The position numbers and the translations under genes were made by a program. 41,904 nt of DNA from a virus: positions 1 through 41,904 of IMG/VR virus record IMGVR_UViG_3300017963_000422; one strand, written 5' to 3'. Positions within the stretch are counted from its first letter, which is position 1. Each line of letters begins with the position of its first letter. The notes below the pieces were generated by a model. That model saw only the letters and a program-made list of their open reading frames with translations, was not told where the DNA came from and searched no databases. Of this stretch, positions 1 through 8,727 are shown piece by piece.

Positions 1-366
1 GTTCGCCAGGTATATGTACGTCCCATCGCCCCACACGCCCAAGCCATACCCGCCGTCATCAATATGTCCTACGTTGGTAAACGTCGTGCCGTTGAAGGTG
101 TAGGCGCGCAGACCATCATCGTAGTTCGCCAGGTATATGTACGTCCCATCGCCCCACACGCCCCAGCCATTTCCGCCGTCATCAATATGTCCTACGTTGG
201 TAAACGTCGTGCCGTTGAAGGTGTAGGCGCGCAGACCATCGGAGTGGTTCGCCAGGTATATGTACGTCCCATCGCCCCACACGCCCAAGCCATTTCCGCC
301 GTCGTCGATGTGATCTAAATGGGTGAATGCACTTCCATTGAACGAGTAGGCGTGGAGTCCGCCATA
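1..366 (-). repeat. 123-bp in-frame tandem repeats encoding propeller blades
   Basis: Units begin at 1, 124 and 247, each with the same opening gttcgccaggtatatgtacg. The spacing is exactly 123 bp, or 41 codons. The first two units differ at only a handful of positions. The third diverges in its distal half, and a degenerate fourth begins near 367. The array continues past the left edge. The near-identity of adjacent units points to recent expansion of a propeller-blade domain. Confidence 0.9.
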
Positions 367-2280
367 ATTAGCAAGATAGATATATGTACCATCGCCCCAG
401 ACGGAATAGCCATATCCCTGGAATTCCCTGTGTTTATCTCTTAACTGCATTGATGCAAATAGTTCTTGCGTTACAACATTTGCAGAGCCATCAATATCCA
501 TATAGCATCGAACAGGCAGGTCGGGATAGAAGTCGAAGTCTGCTATTTGTGAGAAGAACCGTGTCGCGTAGTCGCCGCCGTTGGATAGGTTGGGGTTTCT
601 CAGTTGCACCTCGTCGCTATCATCTGCACCTGCTATGACAATTTTCTGGGAATACCTATCAAATGAGGCCAATGTGCTATCAATGCTGAGTGTAAAATCC
701 GCATCAACTGAACCGTCAGTTATATAGCTCGTTGAATTACTTTCAAACCCTGGATCAGAGAATAGGTTTTTCGTCACAAAAGCTGTGTTACTTACCGTTT
801 CATCAGCATTAGGATCGCCGCCTGCGCCATCGTCTATCGCCATACTCGTAGATGATGGATCGCCATCAACACTGGCGAAGACAATATTTGCAGATGCATC
901 ATATACAGCTACCTCATCATTATCAGCGAATGAATTATCCGCTCCGCTTGCCACGGTCAGTGTGTCCTCTGTAGCGCCATCTGTTATAGCCGAGACTGTC
1001 TTGCCCCTATGCTGCGCCCGGATGGAGGTGGCGCTGTCGGTGAAATTTGAACATGCCGCAACATCCTGCGTCACGTCAAAGCTGTCCAGATTTCCATTTC
1101 CACTTGCATATAGCGTATCTATATCAGCATCAGCTATCTTCCTATTCAGCCATCTAAAAGCCGATGCACCTGAATATGTGTTTGACCCTGCGTTGTCTTT
1201 ATGAACGTAGAGCGTACTCGACGGCGTTCCTACCGTCTGGGAGGTCGTCACTGTGCTTGCATCTGTGCCGTCAATGGCAAGGTCGAGAGAATCAGTCCCT
1301 TCGGTCTCCCATCTCAATACAACGTGTATCCATGTGTTCGCAGAAAAGGTATCGCTTGCGGTGATGCTCACGCCGTTGACAGTAGCTTTCCACTGCGTCG
1401 CTGAACCGTTCCAGTAAAGCACGACACATGAAGCGTCAAGCAGGTAGCGTGTATTGGTATCGGTAGAAGCGAAATATGGCTTAGTCCAGAATTCGATAGT
1501 TCCCTGTCTCGGCGCGGGTGCATTTTCGTACAGCGTCCCGGACATATCGGCAGATCCGCGGGAGTATTCAAGTAACCCGCTGACTGCCTGCTCAGAGGTA
1601 AGATTCGATGGCGTCAATGCGACGTAAGCTATACCCGTCCCTGTGCGCTTGCCTGCCGATAGATATGTCTCGCTGGTAAGTGGTGTACTGGCGTCGCTGA
1701 GTGTATCAGTAGATATACCGTTGACGTACAGGACGTGGCTGCTTCCTGACTTGGTAGCAAGAAGGCTAACCCACGTTCCGCTTGATAGGACTGTACTGGC
1801 TGTTGATGTATTGTCTACATTCCCGCTGTCTGTGAATCCCCAGACTATATCATCGCTGTTCTGCGTGATGAGTATATCACCCTGGTCTAGCAGGGCATAG
1901 GCATTGCTAACATCAATCGGACAGTACCGGATATAGGCAGACCAGTCGCTCATACCGCTTATGCGCGTGGCTTGCAGGTAGTCGTCTGTGCCGTCGAAGG
2001 AAAGCACCGGCCCACGGTCGCCGTGTGTCCACGTAGGGCCGGTTATAGTCCCTGTGTAGCCATTACGCGTCAGGTCGAACAGGCTGGCGGCGGGACTCTC
2101 ATTTATCAGCCACATGAGCTGTAGTCCCCTCGCCATTGGATGGATGTGATTCAGCGTAGCAGTATATGACGGCTTGCGCCAACCAGCTATGCCAAATCCA
2201 TCAACAGGCGGTGGCTGCGCCTGCTTCGCGCAGCCAGCGAATATCATGACTATTACCAGCGCAAATATCAGCTTTCGCAT
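1..2280 (-). CDS. Phage-encoded lipoprotein with LamG/ConA-like domains and a beta-propeller (partial, runs off left edge)
   Basis: The minus-strand frame is open from the ATG at 2280 to base 1, giving 760 residues with no stop, so the C-terminus lies outside the window. The N-terminus is a lipoprotein signal: basic MRK, a hydrophobic core, then a lipobox ending FAGC (Cys at about residue 17), which predicts export and lipidation. Residues about 40-200 and 215-390 each look like concanavalin/LamG-type sandwiches (for example a segment TIEFWTKPYF followed by NTWIHVVLRW). Residues from about 622 on are 41-residue repeats of the form VWGDGTYIYLANYDDGLRAY, resembling LVIVD/WD-like propeller blades. 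The likely role is sugar or surface binding, either in the host envelope or on the virion; this is inference. It starts 2 nt after the PKD gene stop, so it is probably co-transcribed with the structural genes. Confidence 0.85.
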   Translation of the reverse strand, partial: MRKLIFALVIVMIFAGCAKQAQPPPVDGFGIAGWRKPSYTATLNHIHPMARGLQLMWLINESPAASLFDLTRNGYTGTITGPTWTHGDRGPVLSFDGTDDYLQATRISGMSDWSAYIRYCPIDVSNAYALLDQGDILITQNSDDIVWGFTDSGNVDNTSTASTVLSSGTWVSLLATKSGSSHVLYVNGISTDTLSDASTPLTSETYLSAGKRTGTGIAYVALTPSNLTSEQAVSGLLEYSRGSADMSGTLYENAPAPRQGTIEFWTKPYFASTDTNTRYLLDASCVVLYWNGSATQWKATVNGVSITASDTFSANTWIHVVLRWETEGTDSLDLAIDGTDASTVTTSQTVGTPSSTLYVHKDNAGSNTYSGASAFRWLNRKIADADIDTLYASGNGNLDSFDVTQDVAACSNFTDSATSIRAQHRGKTVSAITDGATEDTLTVASGADNSFADNDEVAVYDASANIVFASVDGDPSSTSMAIDDGAGGDPNADETVSNTAFVTKNLFSDPGFESNSTSYITDGSVDADFTLSIDSTLASFDRYSQKIVIAGADDSDEVQLRNPNLSNGGDYATRFFSQIADFDFYPDLPVRCYMDIDGSANVVTQELFASMQLRDKHREFQGYGYSVWGDGTYIYLANYGGLHAYSFNGSAFTHLDHIDDGGNGLGVWGDGTYIYLANHSDGLRAYTFNGTTFTNVGHIDDGGNGWGVWGDGTYIYLANYDDGLRAYTFNGTTFTNVGHIDDGGYGLGVWGDGTYIYLAN

Positions 2281-2282
2281 TT

Positions 2283-2810
2283 CTACTCCTTCATCGCCTC
2301 GTTAACCTGATCTTCTATCTCGTCCAGTATAGCTCGCGTGGGCGGTACGTCCGGGTTTTCTATCAGCGGCTTGAATCTCTGCGCTATTTCTGTATAGTCC
2401 CGGTTGAGCGTATCAAACGGCAGTCGCCAGCTATTACCCGTTGCTGCATTTCCCGCTGCATACTCAGTTAGTATCACCGTCGCCCGGATGGGCTTCTGAT
2501 CCCATCTGCCCGTTGCCCTGTACCTCTTGGTTATTTCAACGTCCTTCCGCTGAGTCGCCTTTGCTCCGTCAGCATCAGTCACCCTGCATCCCACATCATA
2601 AGTGCCAGGGTCTACAAATACATGCGCATATTCATCGCTATCCTCGCCATTTACGAGTGGCGCGCCTTCCCCGAACTGCCACTCGTACTTTGTGATAGCG
2701 ACTACAGTGCCGCCCGCTGTTTCGCTTTGTGCGTCTGCCGTAAAAGTCACAGTCACGCCAGCTACCTGAAGGTTTGGCTCCCACGTAAATGTCCCTGAAA
2801 TATCTCCCAT
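2283..2810 (-). CDS. PKD-domain protein (175 aa)
   Basis: Residues about 10-95 form a PKD/Ig-like beta-sandwich: a segment YEWQFGEG, then HVFVDPGTYDVGCRVTDADG, which is the family hallmark. PKD domains mediate protein or carbohydrate contacts on surfaces. The C-terminal 80 residues are helical and acidic and were not recognised. There is no signal peptide, so unlike the lipoprotein encoded immediately downstream it is more likely a virion component. It starts 4 nt after the stop of the preceding structural gene and has an AGGTGAGGAC leader just before the ATG. Its role in tail or appendage assembly is inferred from position. Confidence 0.8.
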   Translation of the reverse strand: MGDISGTFTWEPNLQVAGVTVTFTADAQSETAGGTVVAITKYEWQFGEGAPLVNGEDSDEYAHVFVDPGTYDVGCRVTDADGAKATQRKDVEITKRYRATGRWDQKPIRATVILTEYAAGNAATGNSWRLPFDTLNRDYTEIAQRFKPLIENPDVPPTRAILDEIEDQVNEAMKE

Positions 2811-2814
2811 GTCC

Positions 2815-3570
2815 TCACCTCAGATAGAGTATGACATCGCCGCACTTGGCGTTGCCAGCGTTGGTTATGCCCAGCGTGAGCGGGCTGTTTACTGCTATTC
2901 CACGGAAGGTGACTCTATGATACTGCCGCATCTCAATGTCCACTCCGTAGTCATCTGTGCTGCCAGCGGATGCTATGCCCAGGCGGTAATGCCCCGGCCC
3001 GTAGCTATCCAGATCCATGCTATAGATGTCCTCAGAGCCGTCGCTGGTGATCTCCACACTGGTTCTTGCTATCTCGTCGTTATCCCACGTAGCGTCACGC
3101 CGCCTGTAGAGGTACACGAGAAGGTTATCAGTCGTCCCGCTTGCGTCGAACTTTATGTCAATTACCGTGTCAGTGTCCCTGTCCTGCATGATGTCGGAGG
3201 TGTAGAGGATAGTTGCTGATACAGTTGCGTCAGAGCCGGAATAGGACTTGGTTTTGTATAGCTCCGTATCCGCGCTGTCCTCTATCCATACCTCTTCGCC
3301 TATCCCGAACTGCTTGCTCACGCTGGCTGATAGGTTCAGCCCAAGCCCCTGTAGGATGTCCAGGGAATTGTCGTCAAGTATAGTCACATCATACAAGGCA
3401 GTGGGGGCGGTGGCGCTGGATGGCACAAGGCAGACCCGCTCTATTATGCCGCTCAGGTGGCTGGAGGCTGTGCCACTGATAGTGCCCCCAGCCGAACTCG
3501 TCCAGTCAAGCGTCACCTTCTTTACCGGGTATAGCTTTTCATAAGTTTCTGTTACTGTTCCTGTTGCCAT
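2815..3570 (-). CDS. Conserved phage structural-region protein (251 aa)
   Basis: The N-terminal 100 residues have a pattern I recall from many tailed-phage structural clusters: an opening like VKKVTLDWTSSAGGTISG, then an IIERVCLVPSS strand and a TALYDVTILDD strand. The rest is beta-rich, contains a DTDTVIDIKFDASG segment, and ends in a strand-rich tail without catalytic motifs. The composition (Thr, Ser, Asp, Gly) suits a virion protein. The function is unknown; a neck, tail or decoration role is inferred only from its place between capsid and appendage genes. It sits in a tight series with 4-5 nt gaps on both sides. Confidence 0.75.
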   Translation of the reverse strand: MATGTVTETYEKLYPVKKVTLDWTSSAGGTISGTASSHLSGIIERVCLVPSSATAPTALYDVTILDDNSLDILQGLGLNLSASVSKQFGIGEEVWIEDSADTELYKTKSYSGSDATVSATILYTSDIMQDRDTDTVIDIKFDASGTTDNLLVYLYRRRDATWDNDEIARTSVEITSDGSEDIYSMDLDSYGPGHYRLGIASAGSTDDYGVDIEMRQYHRVTFRGIAVNSPLTLGITNAGNAKCGDVILYLR

Positions 3571-3575
3571 TCACA

Positions 3576-4043
3576 TCAGTCCTTTTTCATCTCAAGGATC
3601 TGAACAGGGCTGTCCTCTTCTGCTTCCTCTGCTGCTTCCGTCTCTTCTTCTATATCGAAGATAAGGTCAAGGTAGAAATATGATTCAGGGCTGATTTCCA
3701 CGCCCCGCTTATCCAACTCATCCAGGTTCACCTTGACCTTGTTGAACCGGATTTCGATAGGATTAGCGGCAATCTCCTCGAATTCAGCGGCATAGCCAGC
3801 CTGGTCGGGGATCACGTACTGGTCATTTTCCGTTCTATACTGCCCATCCTCATCCTTATCTGCATACTTGTCTATGATTTTCATGCGTGCCTGCTCGAAG
3901 GTTTCAATCTCCTTGACTACTTCCCTGCTGATACGCATAAGCCAGTATGAAAGCTTGTTGGGGATGGTTTTCTGCTCTGCCAGTTCGCCCAGAGCCCTGT
4001 TCAGTCCTATTAGCATTCTCGCTTCAAATTGAATTGGTTTCAT
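3576..4043 (-). CDS. DUF1617-like phage protein (155 aa, tentative)
   Basis: This is a mostly helical, charged protein with an ELAEQKTIPNKLSYWLMRIS segment followed by a region of the type EIETFEQARMKIIDKYADKD, a layout seen in DUF1617-type proteins of phage structural regions. The C-terminus is a run of Glu/Asp/Ala (about residues 132-148). No enzyme motif is seen. It lies between the smallest appendage paralog and the conserved 251-residue protein. The family assignment is from memory of the pattern and is not certain. Confidence 0.7.
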   Translation of the reverse strand: MKPIQFEARMLIGLNRALGELAEQKTIPNKLSYWLMRISREVVKEIETFEQARMKIIDKYADKDEDGQYRTENDQYVIPDQAGYAAEFEEIAANPIEIRFNKVKVNLDELDKRGVEISPESYFYLDLIFDIEEETEAAEEAEEDSPVQILEMKKD

Positions 4044-4093
4044 TCATTTGCTCCTTTGCGTTACGGCTGCTACATACGCAGCAGCCGCCATAT

Positions 4094-4933
4094 TTATGTT
4101 GTCGCCTGAGTGCAGGCGATCCAGTATGCTGTGCCATTTACGCGAATCTTCAGCCCGCGATCCGGCGTATCTGAAAATGTCGTCTCCCACTGCGTGGAGT
4201 TAAGCCCTACAAACTCGAAAACGTAGGGCAGGTCATTTGTATATCCCGAAACCCCATCCGCAACGAACCTGTGGATACTGCTTACAGTAGTACCTGCTAT
4301 CCGGGCTGTTGTGCCATCAAAATATACTTCAGACTGACCTGCGGCATAAGTACCACCCGACATGACTACGTTGGGAACGTGAAGCGTCGCTCTTGTTGCT
4401 ACACCGAGTCCTGTTATACTGCCACTTGTCCCGAAACTCAGACTGAGGTGCGCGCCGTGAGCCGTACTGCCTGCTACGTTGCTTACCGTCGTAAAGGATC
4501 GCAGCGATTCTCCGCCGCCGCCTGCACCTGTAAGATACAGCCTGTTGTATATCCCGCGATTGTCACCGCCTGTCGCGCCGTTATCGAAATATAGGCTGAC
4601 GAACTTTAGATTGCTAGTATCCTTGACGATAGGTGAACTCGATGTTCCCGCCTTGATAAAAGCACCATCCGTATTAGCTGTGACGGACTTACAGTCTATC
4701 CGCGTCGCTGTCAGTTCAACAGCGGCATTGCCGCAATCCACCTTAAAGGTAGCGGATGCGCCTGTGTAGACTGTGAAGTCTATGTCATTTCCTGTATTCC
4801 CTACAGCCACAGCAGTCGTTCCAATACTCAGCACATCACCGGACGTGCTTCTGCCTACTGCTTCCTCAAAGTACACCATGTTGCCTGAAGACCAGTCCTG
4901 GCCTATATTTGTTACTCCTGTCGATTTAGGCAT
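4094..4933 (-). CDS. Appendage-like structural protein, paralog A (279 aa)
   Basis: The first 70 residues share a module with the two next genes upstream: W-x-SG, an aromatic stretch, then EEAVGRSTSGDVLSIGT, VAVGNTGNDIDF and finally DCGN. The remainder is Ser/Thr/Gly/Ala-rich beta structure with no enzyme motif, ending in a short domain with RGLKIRVNGTAYWI. This composition is typical of phage fibres, spikes or decoration proteins. The ATG follows a GGAGGTGAAAATGA leader like those of the capsid and other structural genes. Virion location is inferred. Confidence 0.75.
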   Translation of the reverse strand: MPKSTGVTNIGQDWSSGNMVYFEEAVGRSTSGDVLSIGTTAVAVGNTGNDIDFTVYTGASATFKVDCGNAAVELTATRIDCKSVTANTDGAFIKAGTSSSPIVKDTSNLKFVSLYFDNGATGGDNRGIYNRLYLTGAGGGGESLRSFTTVSNVAGSTAHGAHLSLSFGTSGSITGLGVATRATLHVPNVVMSGGTYAAGQSEVYFDGTTARIAGTTVSSIHRFVADGVSGYTNDLPYVFEFVGLNSTQWETTFSDTPDRGLKIRVNGTAYWIACTQATT

Positions 4934-4978
4934 TCATTTTCACCTCCGATGTGTTTTTATGCGTCATGTTCATAGCCG

Positions 4979-5131
4979 TTAAGCTGGCACAGATTCATTG
5001 AGTACCAGAACCACGTCCTGTCCCTGCTCCCTGGTGCGGATCTGTATCTGTGTTTCCGCTGTAAGAGATAGAATATCTTTGCCTGTTAGCTTTGTCTGAT
5101 CCAGCTCTATCTTTTCTAATTCCAATTCCAT
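4979..5131 (-). CDS. Small acidic protein (50 aa)
   Basis: This short gene lies in the gap between paralogs A and B. It opens MELELEKIELDQTKLTGKDI and ends VLVLNESVPA. A GAGG lies 4 nt before the ATG. A second frame overlaps it: an ATG at about 5171, also behind a GAGG, opens MKRSDATIMRI and gives a basic 56-residue peptide. The first reading looks more protein-like because of its amphipathic, mixed-charge composition and Val/Leu-rich end, but the choice is not certain. The function is unknown. Confidence 0.55.
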   Translation of the reverse strand: MELELEKIELDQTKLTGKDILSLTAETQIQIRTREQGQDVVLVLNESVPA

Positions 5132-5192
5132 CAATCCTCATGATTGTGGCATCGCTTCTTTTCATATATGATCCTCATGCCGCATATAGAAC

Positions 5193-7337
5193 TCAGTCTA
5201 CGCCAGCATAAAATGGAATGCGATATTCTGTACTTGCCAGATATATCTTGAAATATCCGTCTGCTGTAGAGTATGTTCCCGAACTAACTACCTGCATATT
5301 ATCAGTAGCATTATTAGCACACTGAATAAGATAACTGGGTTTATCGCCCTGGAAATAGAAACCCGCGCGAGTAACCCCAGTTGCCTGATTGCTAAATAAG
5401 CAGAAGGCATCAGGGCCACTTGCCAAAGTCGTATTATACTTGTTCACCCACAGCCCTGCATAATAGTCTATTGCGCCAAGCTCTGTCAGTTCCACGTTCA
5501 CGCCTGCCACGGAACAATGGGAGCAATCCGGCGATCCGCTCTTCATTATATAAGCGTATAGTGCATAAAAACCTGCTCCTGACGCTCCGCTTCCCGCTGC
5601 GGTTAAAGTCAAATCTACACCGATAGGGTTGAACTGTGTCGCAGAGCATCCGCCAGTCTTAACCCCCGTATTATTAGCCGAGACATGGATACCGTGGGCA
5701 TAGCCGCTAGATGTAGTGCAGGCATCTGTAACCGTACATTCCCACGCATTGACCGCGCTGGAACCTGCTGGCGTTGTGTTGGAGTAAATGGATCGCGTTG
5801 CAGCATCGTCTATATAGATGCCATAATCAAATTCCAACTTTCCGCTGCCTTTTGCCACATAAATACCGTTGAAAGCACCTGTCATAGTTGCTGAAGCATC
5901 AGCCAATGACTCGACTCTCAAGCCTTCTAGATTACCAGCAGAAAGCGAAAAGCCTGAACTAACTTCTACTGATGCCAGAAGTGCAGAAGTCTGCCCAGCC
6001 GCCATAGTAGTATCGCCGGATTCTTCCACGTATCCGCGCACGGCAGCGCCGATGCCTTGCGACCTGTTAGCCTTGATACGTAACTGCCCGAATACGCCAT
6101 ACCATGACGTATCATTAGTCTGGGCTGTTCCTACCAGAAGTCTTGAGCGTATGCCAGAAATCGGGTTGCCAGTGGTAAAATCTGTCCCGCCGCTGGTGGG
6201 CGTTCCCGAATAAACTACCATGCCGTTCCTGGATGTGTTTGACAGAGCGACGCATGTAGTATCGCCGCTTTCCCCTTCGACTACAGGCCCGCTGAACGTC
6301 ACATTATTCGCATTGGTAAAAGCTATAGCGCCTGCACCGTTCAGGGTAATGGCTTCATTGTCTGCGCTATTAGCCATCAACACCAGATCATCGCCTGTAG
6401 TGTCACCGCCGTATACGGTTAGCTTCGTAGCATGTGCCGTTAGCTTGCCCGCACTGCCACTAACCCCTCCGATAGTTATATCAGCACCAGCAGGATTTAG
6501 CGCAATATCCCCTGTGGTACTTAATGTCAGGTTCTTTGTCGTGCCGGTTGTACTGATAGTCATATCCCCGGCTTTGGTGATGTCAGTCGTCACCGTAGCG
6601 GACCCGAAGCTGATCCCGGTAGTCAGAGTACCTGCGAATGTTATGCCCGTGGTTGATGTACCAATATAGATGCCCGTAGTCGCCATCTGGCTCTTGATAT
6701 ATAGACCATACGTCCACGGATAGCCTGCCACAGCATCGACGTGATACGCGTAGCCGTTGGTAACTGTACCAGAGTTATTCAGCGCAGCGCGTACACCGTA
6801 GAGCGTAGTGATTTCCCCGCCAGCGCCCAGGTCTACCTGCGCTTCAAGGCAGGTTCCCGTGGTAATAGTTCCTTTTTTGGCGTCTATATTGGCTATGATA
6901 GCCCTCGCGCCCGCTATTGTACCTGTGTCGCTATTGCTGTTTAGACCGGCTTTGATTTCCGCTCCGTCAGTACCTCCTGCTATCGTCCCCGTTCCCGTTG
7001 CGCGGGAGCGGATCTGCATTCCCTGGAGGTTCTGACCAGACGCCATTAGCGAACCGAGCGCCTGTATATACAGAAACCTGCCAGGAGACGTGCTTGTAGT
7101 AGTCTTGTAGAAGTAGACCTTGCCGTTCCCTGCGTCGGTCTGCATGTAGGTATTGCCGGATTCACCGATATATATCTTCAGGTCAACATCCTGTCCTGTG
7201 TTCCCGATAGCGACCTCAGATGTTCCTATTTTCACCAGGTCGCCTGTAGTGCTACGTCCGACCGCTTTCTCATACCAGTATATTTCACCTGATGCCCAGT
7301 CTGTTTCTATTTTCCAGTTGCCTGTTGCTCTAGGCAT
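5193..7337 (-). CDS. Large appendage-like structural protein, paralog B (714 aa)
   Basis: Three parts are visible. Residues 1-60 are the module shared with paralogs A and C (EKAVGRSTTGDLVKIGT, IGNTGQDVDLKIYIG). Residues about 65-355 are a long Gly/Thr/Ala repeat-rich beta region (for example DIALNPAGADITIGG), suggestive of a beta-helix or fibre shaft. Residues about 360-714 match most of paralog C nearly residue for residue, including VRGYVEESG, NAWECTVTDACTTSSGYA, ELGAIDYYAGLWVNKYNTT and the ending YSTADGYFKIYLASTEYRIP. It is thus paralog C with a shaft inserted after the N-terminal module, or C is B with the shaft removed. A fibre or spike role is inferred. Confidence 0.8.
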   Translation of the reverse strand: MPRATGNWKIETDWASGEIYWYEKAVGRSTTGDLVKIGTSEVAIGNTGQDVDLKIYIGESGNTYMQTDAGNGKVYFYKTTTSTSPGRFLYIQALGSLMASGQNLQGMQIRSRATGTGTIAGGTDGAEIKAGLNSNSDTGTIAGARAIIANIDAKKGTITTGTCLEAQVDLGAGGEITTLYGVRAALNNSGTVTNGYAYHVDAVAGYPWTYGLYIKSQMATTGIYIGTSTTGITFAGTLTTGISFGSATVTTDITKAGDMTISTTGTTKNLTLSTTGDIALNPAGADITIGGVSGSAGKLTAHATKLTVYGGDTTGDDLVLMANSADNEAITLNGAGAIAFTNANNVTFSGPVVEGESGDTTCVALSNTSRNGMVVYSGTPTSGGTDFTTGNPISGIRSRLLVGTAQTNDTSWYGVFGQLRIKANRSQGIGAAVRGYVEESGDTTMAAGQTSALLASVEVSSGFSLSAGNLEGLRVESLADASATMTGAFNGIYVAKGSGKLEFDYGIYIDDAATRSIYSNTTPAGSSAVNAWECTVTDACTTSSGYAHGIHVSANNTGVKTGGCSATQFNPIGVDLTLTAAGSGASGAGFYALYAYIMKSGSPDCSHCSVAGVNVELTELGAIDYYAGLWVNKYNTTLASGPDAFCLFSNQATGVTRAGFYFQGDKPSYLIQCANNATDNMQVVSSGTYSTADGYFKIYLASTEYRIPFYAGVD

Positions 7338-7399
7338 TTATGTTTTTCAACTCCCTGTGCCAGGGCTTTCGGCCTGGCAAACGCTCTCTTTCACTAATA

Positions 7400-8704
7400 T
7401 TATGCGTCTACGCCCGTGTAAAATGGTATACGTACCTCTGTCGTTCCCAGGTAGCATTTGAAATATCCATCTGCTGTAGAGTATGTTCCCGAACCTACCA
7501 CCATCATGTTATCTGTGGCATAGTTAGCAGTCTGTATCAAGTAATCGGGCTTATCACCCTGGACATAGAAACATGTCCTGGTTACGCCTGATCCCTGGTT
7601 ACTGAATAAGCAGAATGCATCTGGCCCTGTCGCCTTGGTTGTGTTGTATTTGTTCACCCACAAGCCTGCATAATAGTCTATTGCCCCAAGCTCCGTAAGT
7701 TCCACGTTGACACCTGCTACCGCCGCGCTGGAAAGTGTTGGGCTTCCGCTCTTCATGATATAGGCGTAAAGCGCATAGAATCCAGCCGAACCGCCCGCCG
7801 TAAGTGTGAAATCTACACCGATGGGATTGAACTGCGTGTTAGAACAGCCTCCTGACTTGGCACCTGTGTTGTTAGCTGTAACGTGGATTCCGTAAGCATA
7901 GCCGCTGGACGTGGTACAGGCGTCTGTAACAGTGCATTCCCATGCGTTAATAGCAGATGTTCCTGATGGTGTCGTATTGCTATATATTGACACCTCAGCA
8001 GAATCATCTATATAGATGCCGTACTTAAACTGCTCTTTCCCGCTACCCTTTGCTATGTATATTCCAGATAGCGTACCTGTCAATGTACACGTATCGTGCA
8101 TCAGCGACTCCACCCGCAAGCCTTCAAGGTAGGAGCTAGCTGAGAGGGTGAAGCCTGAACTGGTCTCGACACTTGCTAACAGTGCCGATGTCTGCCCGCC
8201 GTGCGTGGTGCTTCCAGATTCCTCCACGTAGCCGCGCACAGCAGCATGGACACCCTGCGTCCAGTTGGCTTTCGGTCGGAAATGTCCCTCTATCGCATAG
8301 ATGGATATGTCGTTGGTCTGGGCTTTCACCCATACGGATCGGCTGTGTATGCCGCAAAAAGGCGTGCCGCTGGTCAGGTCATCACCTGTACTTGGAACGC
8401 CGCTGTAGACGTTCAGCACCTCGTTAAAGCTATCCGTAAAGGTGCTGCACGTACTATCGCCTGATGCAGCTATGTCCATACAGGATGCTGTGCCTACCAG
8501 TGATAGCTTCCTGTTACCGCAATCGTACTTGAGATAGTTAGTCTCGCCGCCGTAGACGTAGAAATCTATATCATTTAATGTGTTTCCGATCACCACGTCA
8601 GCCGTGCCGAACTTAGCCACGTCGCCTGTGGTGCTTCTGCCTATAGCCTTCTCGTATATGTAGTACAGGCCGGAAACAAAATCATCTTGTATTGTTGTAG
8701 CCAA
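7400..8704 (-). CDS. Appendage-like structural protein, paralog C (434 aa, TTG start)
   Basis: The N-terminal module (EKAIGRSTTGDVAKFGT, VVIGNTLNDIDFYVYGGE, DCGN) is followed directly by the about 350-residue C-terminal region it shares with paralog B. The start codon appears to be TTG at 8704, because the frame opens LATTIQDDF right after an AGAGGTGAATCTCT leader. That leader is equivalent to those of the neighbouring ATG-started structural genes. TTG may lower its translation relative to its paralogs. No catalytic motif is seen, and the composition is that of phage fibre or decoration proteins. Confidence 0.78.
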   Translation of the reverse strand: MATTIQDDFVSGLYYIYEKAIGRSTTGDVAKFGTADVVIGNTLNDIDFYVYGGETNYLKYDCGNRKLSLVGTASCMDIAASGDSTCSTFTDSFNEVLNVYSGVPSTGDDLTSGTPFCGIHSRSVWVKAQTNDISIYAIEGHFRPKANWTQGVHAAVRGYVEESGSTTHGGQTSALLASVETSSGFTLSASSYLEGLRVESLMHDTCTLTGTLSGIYIAKGSGKEQFKYGIYIDDSAEVSIYSNTTPSGTSAINAWECTVTDACTTSSGYAYGIHVTANNTGAKSGGCSNTQFNPIGVDFTLTAGGSAGFYALYAYIMKSGSPTLSSAAVAGVNVELTELGAIDYYAGLWVNKYNTTKATGPDAFCLFSNQGSGVTRTCFYVQGDKPDYLIQTANYATDNMMVVGSGTYSTADGYFKCYLGTTEVRIPFYTGVDA

Positions 8705-8727
8705 AGAGATTCACCTCTCTTTGTTGG

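Noticed and set aside
1-366. Regular repeats that might be a CRISPR array
   Set aside because: The units are contiguous 123-bp in-frame coding repeats without spacers and translate into propeller blades.
785-1204. Plus-strand open frames across the structural genes
   Set aside because: They are antisense shadows of minus-strand genes with clear family motifs, and have no ribosome binding sites of their own.
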